Part shown: piece by piece, positions 25,863 through 35,174 of the stretch
Layout: each line of letters begins with the position of its first letter
Numbering within the stretch: the first letter of the stretch is position 1
DNA from: JAUMWX01 sp023394215
GTDB lineage: Bacteria; Bacillota; Clostridia; Tissierellales; Peptoniphilaceae
DNA: 64,000 nucleotides
Strand: one strand, 5' to 3'
Assembly (NCBI GenBank): GCA_050313995.1
Contig: JBNPMM010000002.1
The notes under the pieces: model-generated
Database searches by the model: none
Told to the model about the DNA's origin: nothing
What the model saw: the letters and a program-made list of their open reading frames with translations, nothing else
Made by a program: the position numbers and the translations under genes

Positions 25863-27413
25863 CTATTTCCTGGTTCCGAAAATTCCTCTTGTAATCTGTC
25901 TACCTATTTCCCTACCGACAGATCCGACAATATTATTGGCAAATCTGTCAAAAAAGCTGCTTGTTTTCTTACTCTTTGCCGCTTGAGCCTTAGCTTCCTC
26001 TCTTTCCCTTCTCTCTAATAATTTAGCCTCTTCCCTTTGTTTCTTTTCCAAGAGTTTCGCTTCCTCTTTTTCAAGTGCCAGCCTCTCTTTTTGAGCTTGC
26101 TCTTCTTCCTTTTGCCTCAAAAGTTTTTCCTCGTCTTCTATTTTTTTCTTTTCCAATAATTCATAAGCCGATTCCCTATCAACAGAATCCTGATACTTAT
26201 CATACAAGGATGAATTATTTATTATTTGAAGCATAAGAGAAGGATCTATTACACCAAGTTTTGACTCAGGAGGGCATATAACAGTCTTTTTTGCAAATGT
26301 AGGCTTTGAATCCTCATCAAGAACCGATACTACAGCCTGACCTGTTTTCAAATTAAGAATTTCCTCAACCAAATCAAGTTCTCCATCCTGCCTGAAAGAT
26401 TCAGCTACAGCCTTAACATCTTTCTGTTCCTTAGGTGTATAGGCTCTCAAAGAATGCTGTATCCTGTTGCTAAGCTGACTTAATATTTCCTCAGGAATAT
26501 CAGTCGCCTTTTGTGTAACAAAGAAGATACCCACCCCCTTTGAACGAATAAGTCTTGCAATAAGCTCAACCTTATCCAAAAGAACCTTTGATGCCTCATC
26601 AAATAAAAGATGAGCTTCATCAAAGAAAAATACTATCTTAGGCTTGTCCAAGTCTCCCACTTCCGGTAAATTTTCATACAACTCAGACAAAAGCCATAAA
26701 AGAAAACTTGCATAAAGCTTAGGATAATTAAAAAGTTTCTCACTTGAAAGTATATTAATTATCCCTTCTCCTTTAGCATCCGTCCTGATAAAATCCATAA
26801 TATCAAAGGCCGGCTCTCCAAAAAACACATCTCCTCCCTGCTCTTCCAAAACAAGTAAAGACCTCAAAATTGCTCCTATTGAAGATTTTGAAACATTTCC
26901 ATAATGACTTGAAAGCTCTGCAGCATTTTCTCCCACAAAATTAAGCATGGACCTCAAATCTTTTATGTCTATAAGCAAAAGACCTTCTTCATCGGCAAGC
27001 TTAAATGCTATATTTAAAACACCTTCCTGTGTTTCATTTAAGCCCAAAAGTCTTGAAAGTAAGATTGGCCCCATTTCTGATATGGTGGTCCTTAAAGCAA
27101 TCCCCTTTTCAGCGAAAACATCAAAGAATTCTACAGGAAACTTCCTATTCTCGTATTCATCAAGACCTATATCACTTACCCTTTGCGCTATAATCTCATT
27201 GGTTTGCCCCTGCTCTGCAAGACTGGCAACATCTCCTTTAACATCAGAAAGAAATACCGGCACCCCACACTTAGAAAGATTTTCTGCAACAACCTTTAAC
27301 GTCACAGTCTTACCGGAACCTGTAGATCCTGTGATAAAGCCGTGCCTATTAAGTTTTGAAAGGTTTAAATATACCTTTTCATCCGCCTTACCCAAAATAA
27401 TCTTATTATCCAT
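25863..27413 (-). CDS. HerA/DUF853-type ATPase
   Basis: 516 residues. Walker A is GSTGSGKT (29-36), and the Walker B region is KIVFFFDEAHLLFDEA. The segments VPVFLSDVKGDVASL and GVGIFFVTQKATDIPEEILSQLSNRIQHSLRAYTP are the DUF853 (helicase HerA-like C-terminal domain) signatures. A strongly charged Glu/Lys coiled coil (about 400-480) precedes a basic tail ending IGRQITRGIFGTRK. HerA-type ATPases translocate DNA in repair or act as motors in mobile systems; DUF853 proteins are mostly uncharacterised. No nuclease partner is adjacent. Confidence 0.82.
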   Translation of the reverse strand: MDNKIILGKADEKVYLNLSKLNRHGFITGSTGSGKTVTLKVVAENLSKCGVPVFLSDVKGDVASLAEQGQTNEIIAQRVSDIGLDEYENRKFPVEFFDVFAEKGIALRTTISEMGPILLSRLLGLNETQEGVLNIAFKLADEEGLLLIDIKDLRSMLNFVGENAAELSSHYGNVSKSSIGAILRSLLVLEEQGGDVFFGEPAFDIMDFIRTDAKGEGIINILSSEKLFNYPKLYASFLLWLLSELYENLPEVGDLDKPKIVFFFDEAHLLFDEASKVLLDKVELIARLIRSKGVGIFFVTQKATDIPEEILSQLSNRIQHSLRAYTPKEQKDVKAVAESFRQDGELDLVEEILNLKTGQAVVSVLDEDSKPTFAKKTVICPPESKLGVIDPSLMLQIINNSSLYDKYQDSVDRESAYELLEKKKIEDEEKLLRQKEEEQAQKERLALEKEEAKLLEKKQREEAKLLERREREEAKAQAAKSKKTSSFFDRFANNIVGSVGREIGRQITRGIFGTRK

Positions 27414-27570
27414 ACAAATCCTCTCAAATTATTATGTTCTCAAATTTATTATATACAGATATTATATATAATTTCTACCCTTTTATAAAACATATATTAA
27501 AAATAACAATTCGGTTATATATTAGACAATGTATGGCAAATCTAATATTATCTTTGATAGGAGGTTTCTA

Positions 27571-28578
27571 ATGAAAAGAAATAGTTTTAGATTTCAAAGA
27601 AATTTACTGACGATAATATCAATATTATTGTTGGCTTTGTTAGTTTTGCTGCTTTTAAAAACAGATTTACCGGGTCAGGCCAAAGAAAGCCATACAAAAG
27701 CCTTGGAAGACCAAATCAACGCCAAAAATAATACTATAAAAGATTTAAATGAAAAATTGAAAAAGGCTCAAGATCAAATTAAGAAACTCGAAAAGAAGTC
27801 CGAAAACGAGCAAAAAGATGAAGAAACCGAAGAAAATAAAAAAACTTCGGACACAGGAGGTTTCTCCGATAGGGAAAAGAATATATATAATATTTCCGAA
27901 GTAAAAAGCAATATGGAAAATCCCGATTATAAGGGCAAAAAATTGGCTTTTCTTACCTTCGATGACGGACCCGGGAGGCATACTTCAAAGCTTCTTGATA
28001 TTTTAAGAAAAAATAATGTCAAGGCAACCTTCTTCATTACAGGAAAAAACTTAAACGATTCGACATCTAAAAATCTTATCAGAATATATAAAGAAGGGCA
28101 TTCAATAGGAAGTCATTCTTTTTCTCATGATTATTCAATCCTATATCCAAATAAAATGGCAAATGCAAATATCATAGTAAAAGAACACCAAGATACTCTA
28201 AGTGCAATGAGAAAATATCTCGGCGACTCTTTCAATACCGGGATTTTCAGATATCCTGGAGGTCATATGTCCTGGGATAAAACAAGTATGATAAAGGCTG
28301 ATGAAGCCCTTAATAAAATTGGAGTGGACTGGATTGATTGGAATGCCATGACAGGGGATGCCCAGCCCATAGACGCAGGCCCCAACAATATATCAAGACC
28401 TCAAAACAGGGATCAGGTAATTTCAAATTTTGAAAGATCTCTGACCTTTACGGCAAATCCGAAGCAAATTGTAATCCTAATGCACGATTCAAATGATAAG
28501 GAACTTACCATAGATGCTTTAGACAAACTTATAAAACACATCTATTCTAAAGGCTACGAATTTGCTATAATAAAATAG
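27571..28578 (+). CDS. Membrane-anchored polysaccharide deacetylase (NodB fold)
   Basis: 335 residues: basic N-terminus, membrane helix (about 11-30), coiled-coil linker (about 41-85), acidic stretch, then a CE4 NodB domain. Catalytic and metal residues are seen as TFDDGPGRHTSK (Asp131, Asp132) and SHSFSH (His182, His186), followed by FRYPGGHMSW and ILMHD near the end. Such enzymes deacetylate GlcNAc or MurNAc in peptidoglycan, giving lysozyme resistance, or other surface glycans. The ATG at 27571 has AGGAGG 6 nt upstream. The histidine-rich protein follows with no gap. Confidence 0.87.
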   Translation: MKRNSFRFQRNLLTIISILLLALLVLLLLKTDLPGQAKESHTKALEDQINAKNNTIKDLNEKLKKAQDQIKKLEKKSENEQKDEETEENKKTSDTGGFSDREKNIYNISEVKSNMENPDYKGKKLAFLTFDDGPGRHTSKLLDILRKNNVKATFFITGKNLNDSTSKNLIRIYKEGHSIGSHSFSHDYSILYPNKMANANIIVKEHQDTLSAMRKYLGDSFNTGIFRYPGGHMSWDKTSMIKADEALNKIGVDWIDWNAMTGDAQPIDAGPNNISRPQNRDQVISNFERSLTFTANPKQIVILMHDSNDKELTIDALDKLIKHIYSKGYEFAIIK

Positions 28579-28579
28579 T

Positions 28580-29170
28580 ATGAAAAAGCTTGTTTTTATT
28601 TTATTATTTATAATATCAATCTTGCTTATTTTTATAAGCACAAAAATAAATAAAACTGAAAAAGTTCCTGAAATCACATTGGAAAGTGCAAAAGAAGATG
28701 TAAAAAAAGCCCTTAAGCTTAATAATATTAAGGAAGACAAGGAAAATAAGGGCTTGATAGTCTCAAGCAACAAGCATAGAACTATACTTGTGAAAGATGA
28801 CAGCTACATCTACATAGACCATACTCAAAATCCTGCCAAACTTTACCAATTTAAGACCCAGGCCGAACTTGTGGAAGTCACCGTCCTTGAGATTACCAAA
28901 GATGGCTATAGGGTAAGGCACGGAGACCATGAGGATTTTATAGAAGGTCAGCCTAAAGACGGCGTAAAAGTCGGAGATAGGATAAAAGTTCCGGATCCCC
29001 ACACCCACTTAAGCCATATAGATGAGGATTTCTCCGGTTCGGTTGAGAAGCATGATCACGACAGCCACTCTCATCAGGAAGGACCTGAAGATGATAAGGG
29101 TTTTTTCCATGATATAGTAGAGGGGATCAGCGAGTATTTTTCAGAACTTAGGGAACTTCTTAAAAATTAA
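28580..29170 (+). CDS. Membrane-anchored histidine-rich protein
   Basis: 196 residues; N-terminal membrane helix (about 3-20), an extracytoplasmic beta-rich region, then DGYRVRHGDHED (His114, His117), which resembles the HGDH core of the streptococcal histidine-triad motif but lacks the third histidine. Further clusters are PHTHLSH (141-146) and EKHDHDSHSH (158-165), then an amphipathic C-terminal helix. The likely role is metal (Zn2+) binding at the cell surface, inferred only from composition. It starts immediately after the deacetylase, a zinc-type CE4 enzyme, so metal supply is one idea. No lipobox is seen. Confidence 0.7.
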   Translation: MKKLVFILLFIISILLIFISTKINKTEKVPEITLESAKEDVKKALKLNNIKEDKENKGLIVSSNKHRTILVKDDSYIYIDHTQNPAKLYQFKTQAELVEVTVLEITKDGYRVRHGDHEDFIEGQPKDGVKVGDRIKVPDPHTHLSHIDEDFSGSVEKHDHDSHSHQEGPEDDKGFFHDIVEGISEYFSELRELLKN

Positions 29171-29182
29171 TATAAAACTTTG

Positions 29183-29218
29183 ATAGGGTAAAAGCCAACA
29201 GCTTCTACCCTATTTTTT
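29183..29218 (+). terminator. Terminator of the deacetylase operon
   Basis: ATAGGGTA/TACCCTAT stem followed by TTTTTT, 12 nt after the stop codon. Confidence 0.85.
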
Positions 29219-29261
29219 ACTATCTGGCAGATTATAACTTTAAGCTTTTCAGATAAACAGT

Positions 29262-31340
29262 CTATTTAAATATCCTTTTCAGCACCCAAATATTTATACC
29301 TATATAAACAAGTACATAAGCTATATACACATAAATTCTGTCAAAAATCTCATATCTTATAATAGACAGAGGACTGAATCCCGGCAATACTACAAAGCCC
29401 AACATTAGGAGAATGCTTATAAACAAACTTATTATAAAAGAATTTATAACGGAATTTCTACAAGCTATGTAATAGCTTATATTCACAAAAGTAAATATAA
29501 ACAAAACATATGAAAATATGGTCAAACCCAAAAATAACCTGTAGTCCATAGTAGACGATATAGGGAACAAATTGTTTATAGCTATATCAAAAACCCTATA
29601 ATAAAACCCCTTATTGAGTTTACATATATGGGTCCAAATAAGTATGGCAAATATGGCTAAGGCAACCATATAAAGGAGCATAAGCCTCACCGAATTTCTC
29701 CTCTTTATCCTGAGCATAGTTCCATATAGAACATCTATCTTGGAATTAAAGTTTGCTGAAATATAAAGAGATGCCATAAGTCCTATCAAACCGAGCCCTA
29801 TAAAAGTATCCTTATAAAAGTTGTAGTTTCTCTTAACGGAATGCAAGAAGTCCGTAGGTTCGGTGTCCACATAAAAGCTCGCACCGTTTGCCCTTGCAAG
29901 AATAATTTCCTCACGAATTATACCGAGATCTTGATACTTGCCGAAAAATGGAGATATTGCCATCAGTTCCGCTTTTTCCTCATCACTTTTTACTTCCTTT
30001 TCCAGGAGTTCATACCCCCTATTGCTATAGTTTTCCGCCTCTTTAAAATTTTTCTCGAGCTTTGAAAAAAGTTTATCATCTATTTGCCCGTAATATTCCC
30101 TCTTTTCCACACTTAAACTCTGATAATTATCAGGTCTTACATAATAAAAATCTTCATATGCGGCATAGGAAAAAACCGCCAACAAGGCTAAAATTACTAT
30201 ACCCTTGGCACCAAGCAAAATATTATATGTCTCATTTACAAATATGTTCTTAGTCCTAAGCCCCTTAAAGACTCGCCCAAATCTGCTTTTGATAGATATC
30301 CCCTTTCCATACAAAAGACATGACAATATAAAAAGTCCTACGAGTAAAACTGCAAACCCGCCAAGAACTACAAACTCAACCTGCCCTCTAAAGAAAATCT
30401 TTGCCGGAAGTATCTTGTCAAAGGGTCTTTCAAAAAGACTGAATATATTAAACAACTTAAAAATTTCCTTGGATGAACCAAGTGCTATATCATTGTACAT
30501 ATTAAACTCAAGCAAAATAAAGGCAAATAAGCCTGCAAGTGCCAAACCTACCCTCTTTAGCAAAAATAAAATAAGGCTGAACAAGAGCAGTAAAAATATA
30601 AGGGTTAAATAAATCAAGCCGATACTCAATGCCATATATTCAAAAAGCTTAAGCTTTAGGGGAGCTAAATAAAAACCCTTTATATTTTGTATAAAAAGGC
30701 TCGGATCGGTCCCGCTTATTATAAGAAAAATATAATCTATAAGTCCCCACACAAACAAAATAAATAATGAGAAAATCAAGAATGCTGAAAACTTGTAAAT
30801 ATAAAGCTTCTTCAAACTCAAACTATAGGTTCTGTAAAGTGAAATCAAAGAATTCTCTATATCCTGATAAAATATATAGTAAAAAACAAATATTAAAAGG
30901 CACAGAAACAAAAAACCTACATAGCTTATATTATTTATATAATTATAAAAATAAGCGGTATGAGAAACTTTAAGATCCATTCCCTCTATGTCCGCCAGGC
31001 TGTTTCTCTCAATGCTCAAAAGAGCCTTTTCTTCCTGACTTATCATAGGAAGCTTAAGCTTTTTATCCATATTAACTATTTCGTCTTTTATATACTTATC
31101 CCTTACTTGTAAGAAGTCAACTTCAAACGAAGAAGGAAGAGAAAATCCTTGAGACAAACTGTCATCCCCAAGTTCTTTTATATTTATGGGCTTAAAATTA
31201 TCAAAGCTCTTCTTACTCGAAATAACATCAGGATCAAGCATAACCGATACATTCATAGCTGACACTATGAGCAAAAAGAAAAAAACGAAAAAGATAACAG
31301 CCCTATATTTAAATAGTTTTTTTAATTCTCTATAAACCAT
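29262..31340 (-). CDS. Large ABC transporter permease (fused two-half)
   Basis: 692-residue membrane protein. The first half has one helix (about 13-33), an extracytoplasmic region of about 110 residues, then five to six helices (about 145-345). A second half repeats the plan: helix about 375, an extracytoplasmic region of about 110 residues rich in Glu/Lys, then helices from about 500 to the end. This is the ABC-2 layout duplicated within one chain. It starts 1 nt after the ATPase gene. The cargo is unknown; the co-encoded lipoprotein suggests an export or immunity function. Confidence 0.72.
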   Translation of the reverse strand: MVYRELKKLFKYRAVIFFVFFFLLIVSAMNVSVMLDPDVISSKKSFDNFKPINIKELGDDSLSQGFSLPSSFEVDFLQVRDKYIKDEIVNMDKKLKLPMISQEEKALLSIERNSLADIEGMDLKVSHTAYFYNYINNISYVGFLFLCLLIFVFYYIFYQDIENSLISLYRTYSLSLKKLYIYKFSAFLIFSLFILFVWGLIDYIFLIISGTDPSLFIQNIKGFYLAPLKLKLFEYMALSIGLIYLTLIFLLLLFSLILFLLKRVGLALAGLFAFILLEFNMYNDIALGSSKEIFKLFNIFSLFERPFDKILPAKIFFRGQVEFVVLGGFAVLLVGLFILSCLLYGKGISIKSRFGRVFKGLRTKNIFVNETYNILLGAKGIVILALLAVFSYAAYEDFYYVRPDNYQSLSVEKREYYGQIDDKLFSKLEKNFKEAENYSNRGYELLEKEVKSDEEKAELMAISPFFGKYQDLGIIREEIILARANGASFYVDTEPTDFLHSVKRNYNFYKDTFIGLGLIGLMASLYISANFNSKIDVLYGTMLRIKRRNSVRLMLLYMVALAIFAILIWTHICKLNKGFYYRVFDIAINNLFPISSTMDYRLFLGLTIFSYVLFIFTFVNISYYIACRNSVINSFIISLFISILLMLGFVVLPGFSPLSIIRYEIFDRIYVYIAYVLVYIGINIWVLKRIFK

Positions 31341-31341
31341 A

Positions 31342-32178
31342 TCAACCCAGCCATTCTAAATAAACATCATCCATATTGGGACTGACCCTATTTGCATAAT
31401 CCTTCTTTGAAATAAATCTCGTTTTATAACCTTCAGCTACCCTCATAATATTAACTTGTTTAAAGCTGTCATCATCCTTTTTAAGAGACTCAGGGTCATC
31501 AAAACTTTCATATACCTTTATATTTGCAAGAAGATTATCTTGTTTATCCCTATTTACAACTATTCCCTTTTTCAAAAAAAGTATCTCATTGGCTATAAGC
31601 TCTATATCACTTATAACATGAGTGGCTATGATAACTATCTTACCCTTTGATATCCTGGCAAGTATATCTCTCAAATTTCTTCTCTGCACGGGGTCAAGTC
31701 CTGCCGTAGGTTCATCCAAAAGTAAAATCTTAGGATTATTTAAAAGAGCTTGGGCAATTAAAAGTCTTTGCTTCATCCCTCCGGATATCTGCCACAAGGC
31801 TTTTTTTCTATGCTCATAAAGGTCAAGATCTCTTAAAAGGCTTTCCGCCAACCCCTTTTCACCTACTCCTTTCAATCCCGAAATATAGTGAAGAAAATGC
31901 TCAAGGCTTATGGGCAAATCCAAATTTTGCTGCTGAGGAACATAGCCAAGGCTATTTTTATAAGCCCCCTTAAGCTCCTTAATATCCTGATTGTCAAATA
32001 TAACCTTTCCTTCATAGTCACATATGCCCGATATTATATTTAAAAGAGTGGTTTTGCCTGCTCCGTTATGTCCGAGAAGGCCATAAATCCCCTCTTCAAA
32101 AACCATACTCAGCCTATCAAGTGCTATATTTTTCCCATAAGTCTTATAAACATCAACCAATTCCAATCTTTTAGTCAT
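31342..32178 (-). CDS. ABC transporter ATP-binding protein
   Basis: 278-residue ATPase. Walker A GHNGAGKTT, Q-loop YVPQQQNLDLP, signature ISGGMKQRL, Walker B ILLLDEPTAGLD and switch histidine IIATHVISD are all present, so it should be active. About 50 extra C-terminal residues follow the nucleotide-binding domain, as in ABC-2-type ATPases. It lies between the lipoprotein gene (1-nt gap) and the large permease gene (1-nt gap), so the three are translated as one unit. Confidence 0.9.
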   Translation of the reverse strand: MTKRLELVDVYKTYGKNIALDRLSMVFEEGIYGLLGHNGAGKTTLLNIISGICDYEGKVIFDNQDIKELKGAYKNSLGYVPQQQNLDLPISLEHFLHYISGLKGVGEKGLAESLLRDLDLYEHRKKALWQISGGMKQRLLIAQALLNNPKILLLDEPTAGLDPVQRRNLRDILARISKGKIVIIATHVISDIELIANEILFLKKGIVVNRDKQDNLLANIKVYESFDDPESLKKDDDSFKQVNIMRVAEGYKTRFISKKDYANRVSPNMDDVYLEWLG

Positions 32179-32179
32179 A

Positions 32180-33250
32180 TCATTTAACCTCTATAGGTTC
32201 TATTTTTTGATTCTTAAAATCAATATGATAGTAAACCCTGTCAGTCTTATTGCTGATAGCTATTGCCTCCCTATCCTTAACGGTAACTATGAAAAAAGCA
32301 TCCAAGTATGTAGGGTTATCAACTTTACTAATAAGGTTTCCATTAATATCATATTCATAATATGATTTTCCTGTTAAAGAATCAAAAGCGTAAAAATTTC
32401 CTCCGTTAAAATCTAAAATAGTGCGATTTTTTAATACACAAATTTTTTCCCTGCCATCTATTTTATAAACCTTTCCAAAGGATTTTATAGCATCACTTTG
32501 AGGTATATCCCATACACTTATTGCAACATATCCATCCCCTATGGCAGATATAGAACCGGAATCTCCAGAAAACAAACTATCTTCCCCGGTCTTCAAGTCG
32601 TATACACACAACTCGTTTTTTCCCTTTTTATTATTTGAACTGTAAAACACCAAAGATTTATATATAGCCTCAATATTTTTACCATCAAGATTTAAATCCT
32701 GTTCCTTTAAATCTTTATCATAAACTGCAAATCTTATTTTGTCATTTACATTGAAAGAAATTATAAAATAATCATCCGCTATAAAAAAACCGGTTGGCTT
32801 ATCCTTAAGAAATATATGATCTACCTTATCCTTACCGAGAAGATTTACAGAGGATAAATAATACTTACTACTACCTTTTGCACTTAAAAGTTCGGATATA
32901 TAGTAAAGCCTTTCTCCCATAATATATGTGAAATCTTGATACTTTGCTGAAGAATACCTCTCAAAATTAAGAGCAGCTTCACTCGTTCCGCCATCCTTGC
33001 CTTCTACATTTACAGCCCTGTCATCTACAACACGCAGATTAAAAAGCCTTTGACTTTCACCATTTTTATAAAAAAACACATTATCTTTTCTAAAAATGTA
33101 TGCTCCATCCTTCCCGTAAATAGCTTGAAAAGGAGCATGTAAAGAAGTTTTTCCATACTCTATTTCGCCCTTAATCTTTGAACTGCTACAAGCTGTAAAC
33201 AAAAGCAAAAAGCTTAAAAATAATAAAGAAATTATCTTTTTATGTTTCAT
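32180..33250 (-). CDS. Lipoprotein of the ABC operon, probable beta-propeller
   Basis: 356 residues. Signal peptide with lipobox LLFTAC (lipidated Cys21). The mature part has repeated beta-strand stretches such as GAYIFRKDNVFFYKNG, TYIMGERLYYISELL, GFFIADDYFIISFN and GNFYAFDSLTGKSYYEYDING, which look like blades of a beta-propeller. No enzyme motif is seen. First gene of the lipoprotein-ATPase-permease operon, with a TTGAAA-17-TACACT promoter upstream. A shorter paralogue with a similar N-terminal half lies at 62.0-62.5 kb. Confidence 0.75.
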   Translation of the reverse strand: MKHKKIISLLFLSFLLLFTACSSSKIKGEIEYGKTSLHAPFQAIYGKDGAYIFRKDNVFFYKNGESQRLFNLRVVDDRAVNVEGKDGGTSEAALNFERYSSAKYQDFTYIMGERLYYISELLSAKGSSKYYLSSVNLLGKDKVDHIFLKDKPTGFFIADDYFIISFNVNDKIRFAVYDKDLKEQDLNLDGKNIEAIYKSLVFYSSNNKKGKNELCVYDLKTGEDSLFSGDSGSISAIGDGYVAISVWDIPQSDAIKSFGKVYKIDGREKICVLKNRTILDFNGGNFYAFDSLTGKSYYEYDINGNLISKVDNPTYLDAFFIVTVKDREAIAISNKTDRVYYHIDFKNQKIEPIEVK

Positions 33251-33279
33251 ATATACCTCCCTAAGTTCTTATTAATAAT

Positions 33280-33308
33280 AGTGTATCAAGTCTTGATTTC
33301 GTTTTCAA
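33280..33308 (-). promoter_or_regulatory. Promoter of the lipoprotein-ABC operon with palindrome
   Basis: -35 TTGAAA (33308-33303), 17-nt spacer, -10 TACACT (33285-33280). A perfect 13-bp palindrome ATCAAG-T-CTTGAT (33285-33297) sits in the spacer against the -10 box, a plausible repressor site. Confidence 0.6.
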
Positions 33309-33331
33309 CATTTTGCTAATTATTTAATAAT

Positions 33332-33373
33332 AAAAAAATACCAAAGACAAGTAAACTAAACTGCCCTTGGTAT
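33332..33373 (-). terminator. Terminator-like hairpin downstream of the small ORF
   Basis: Minus-strand ATACCAAG...TTTGGTAT stem with a 20-nt loop, followed by TTTTTTT. It separates the suf side from the lipoprotein operon. Confidence 0.6.
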
Positions 33374-33388
33374 AACCCATATAATTTA

Positions 33389-33496
33389 TTAATAATCATT
33401 ATTGTCATTTATAAGTTTAAAAACATATCCCATAATATTTTCACCGAAATTTGTAACTTCCAACTGATACAGCCTATTATCTATATTTATTTGCAC
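33389..33496 (-). pseudogene. Short orphan reading frame, possible gene remnant
   Basis: 35 codons read from a GTG at 33496 with no ribosome binding site: VQINIDNRLYQLEVTNFGEN followed by IMGYVFKLINDNNDY. The alternation of hydrophobic and polar residues looks like two real beta strands, and a terminator-like hairpin follows 16 nt later, but there is no start signal. The likeliest reading is the 3' end of a lost gene; a short functional peptide is possible. The rest of the 286-bp gap holds the suf terminator and the promoter of the lipoprotein operon. Confidence 0.3.
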
Positions 33497-33500
33497 TATA

Positions 33501-33526
33501 TAAAAAAGCCGATCCTAAGATCGACT
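33501..33526 (-). terminator. Terminator of the suf operon
   Basis: Minus strand AGTCGATC/GATCGGCT stem with TTAG loop and TTTTTT tail, 10 nt after sufU. Confidence 0.8.
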
Positions 33527-33535
33527 TAAATTCCT

Positions 33536-33961
33536 CTATTTATTCAACAAATCTCCAAGTGTATGCCAGGCAAGTACGGCGCATTTTACCCTTGCAGGCA
33601 GATTTGATATATTTTTAAGGGCTATGGCATCTTCAAGCTTTTCAAGCTCTTCATCATCCGTAATTTCACTTTTTATCATCTTAATAAATGTTTCCGAAAG
33701 ATCTCTTGCTTCTTCCACTGTCTTACCCTTTATAGCATCTATCATCATAGAAGCTGACGCCTGAGATATGGCACAACCTGAGCCCTCATAGGAGGCATCC
33801 TTTACCCTGTCTTCTTCAATTTTCAAATTTAGGGTAATCTCATCCCCGCAGGAAGGATTATGACCAAGCTCACTATGGGTATGGTCCGGCATCGGACGCT
33901 TGTTAAATTTATTGTTGCTGTGTTCCCTTATTAATTCTGTATAAATTTGATTAAGCTCCAC
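33536..33961 (-). CDS. sufU: SufU, Fe-S cluster assembly sulfurtransferase
   Basis: 141 residues. The zinc/sulfur-accepting residues are Cys38 and Asp40 (NPSCGD), Cys63 (GSGCAIS) and Cys127 (RVKCAVLAW). SufU takes persulfide sulfur from SufS and passes it to the SufBCD scaffold. It overlaps the end of sufS by 11 bp, the usual arrangement in Gram-positive suf operons. Last gene of sufCBDSU, followed by a clear terminator. Confidence 0.95.
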   Translation of the reverse strand: MELNQIYTELIREHSNNKFNKRPMPDHTHSELGHNPSCGDEITLNLKIEEDRVKDASYEGSGCAISQASASMMIDAIKGKTVEEARDLSETFIKMIKSEITDDEELEKLEDAIALKNISNLPARVKCAVLAWHTLGDLLNK

Positions 33962-35174
33962 TTATCATCAACTCCTTTACCTTATCTAAAGCTTGTATAA
34001 ACTTATCTATCTCCTCTCTTGTATTAAAAAATGCTATCGATGCTCTACAAGAGAAGTTTATACCTAAATACCTATGCAAAGGCTGAGTACAATGGTGTCC
34101 CGCCCTTACAGCCACATTATAATAATCTAAAATGGAGGCAACATCATGGGGATGGACTCCTTTTACATTAAAAGCTATATTGGATCCGCAAGGATTAGCC
34201 TTAGGATAATAAAGGTCTATATAATCAAGCTTTCTCATCTTTTCAAGGCAGTATTCAGTCAATTCTTCTTCCCTCTGCCTGATATTTTCAATACCTATCT
34301 CCTCAATAAAATCTATAGCCCTGCTAAGTCCTGCAACTGAAAGTACGTTTTGCGTACCGGCTTCAAACTTTTCCGGACTCGGTGCAAATGAAGCCCTGTC
34401 TTCGTGGACATATTCTATCATGTCTCCCCCATATAGGAAGGGTGGCATGGCATCCAAAAGACCTTTCTTACCATAAAGGACTCCAACTCCCATAGGGGCA
34501 TAAAACTTATGCCCTGAAAAAGCATAAAAATCACAGGCAAGATCTCTTACATCAACCTTATTGTGGGCTGTATATTGAGCCCCGTCAAGAACGACTACAG
34601 CCCCTTTTTCTTTTGCAAGCTCCGCCATTTCTTTTATAGGAACCTTAAAAGAGAGCACATTTGAGGCGGCTGTGAAAGCAACTATTTTAGTATTTTCATT
34701 TAGTTTATCCCTATAATCATTAAGATCAAAGTTATAGTTTTCATCAAGATAAAAATACCTAAGCACAGCCCCCGTCTTCTCACACGCAAATTGCCAGTTG
34801 ACAAGATTTGAATGATGTTCCGCTATTGATATAAGTACCTCGTCGCCCTTCTTGAGATTATTAAGAGCATAAGAATAAACAACAAGATTTATAGCCTCAG
34901 TGGTGTTTCTTACAAAAACTATATTTGAAGGGTCTTCAGCATTTATAAAGCTTGCAACCTTAGCCCTTGTATTCTCATAGATACTTGTGGAGCTGTTTGA
35001 CAACTTATAAGCCCCCCTATGCGGGTTGGCATGCCTGTTTATTTCATAATCAAGCATAGCATCCAACACGGTTTGTGGAATCTGACTTGTAGCTGCATTA
35101 TCAAGATATATTAAATTTTTATTTTCCTCAGATTTTAGATAGGGAAAACCCTCCCTTATCTTTTCTATATCCAT
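33951..35174 (-). CDS. sufS: SufS cysteine desulfurase
   Basis: 407-residue PLP enzyme that removes sulfur from cysteine as a persulfide. Visible: N-terminal LIYLDNAATSQIPQTVLDAM, EAINLVVYSYA, AEHHSNLVNWQ, VVVLDGAQYTAHN, the PLP lysine in AFSGHKFYAPMG, and the active-site cysteine in VRAGHHCTQPLHRYLG. It begins at the final base of sufD (overlapping stop/start region) and overlaps sufU. Confidence 0.95.
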   Translation of the reverse strand: MDIEKIREGFPYLKSEENKNLIYLDNAATSQIPQTVLDAMLDYEINRHANPHRGAYKLSNSSTSIYENTRAKVASFINAEDPSNIVFVRNTTEAINLVVYSYALNNLKKGDEVLISIAEHHSNLVNWQFACEKTGAVLRYFYLDENYNFDLNDYRDKLNENTKIVAFTAASNVLSFKVPIKEMAELAKEKGAVVVLDGAQYTAHNKVDVRDLACDFYAFSGHKFYAPMGVGVLYGKKGLLDAMPPFLYGGDMIEYVHEDRASFAPSPEKFEAGTQNVLSVAGLSRAIDFIEEIGIENIRQREEELTEYCLEKMRKLDYIDLYYPKANPCGSNIAFNVKGVHPHDVASILDYYNVAVRAGHHCTQPLHRYLGINFSCRASIAFFNTREEIDKFIQALDKVKELMISGA

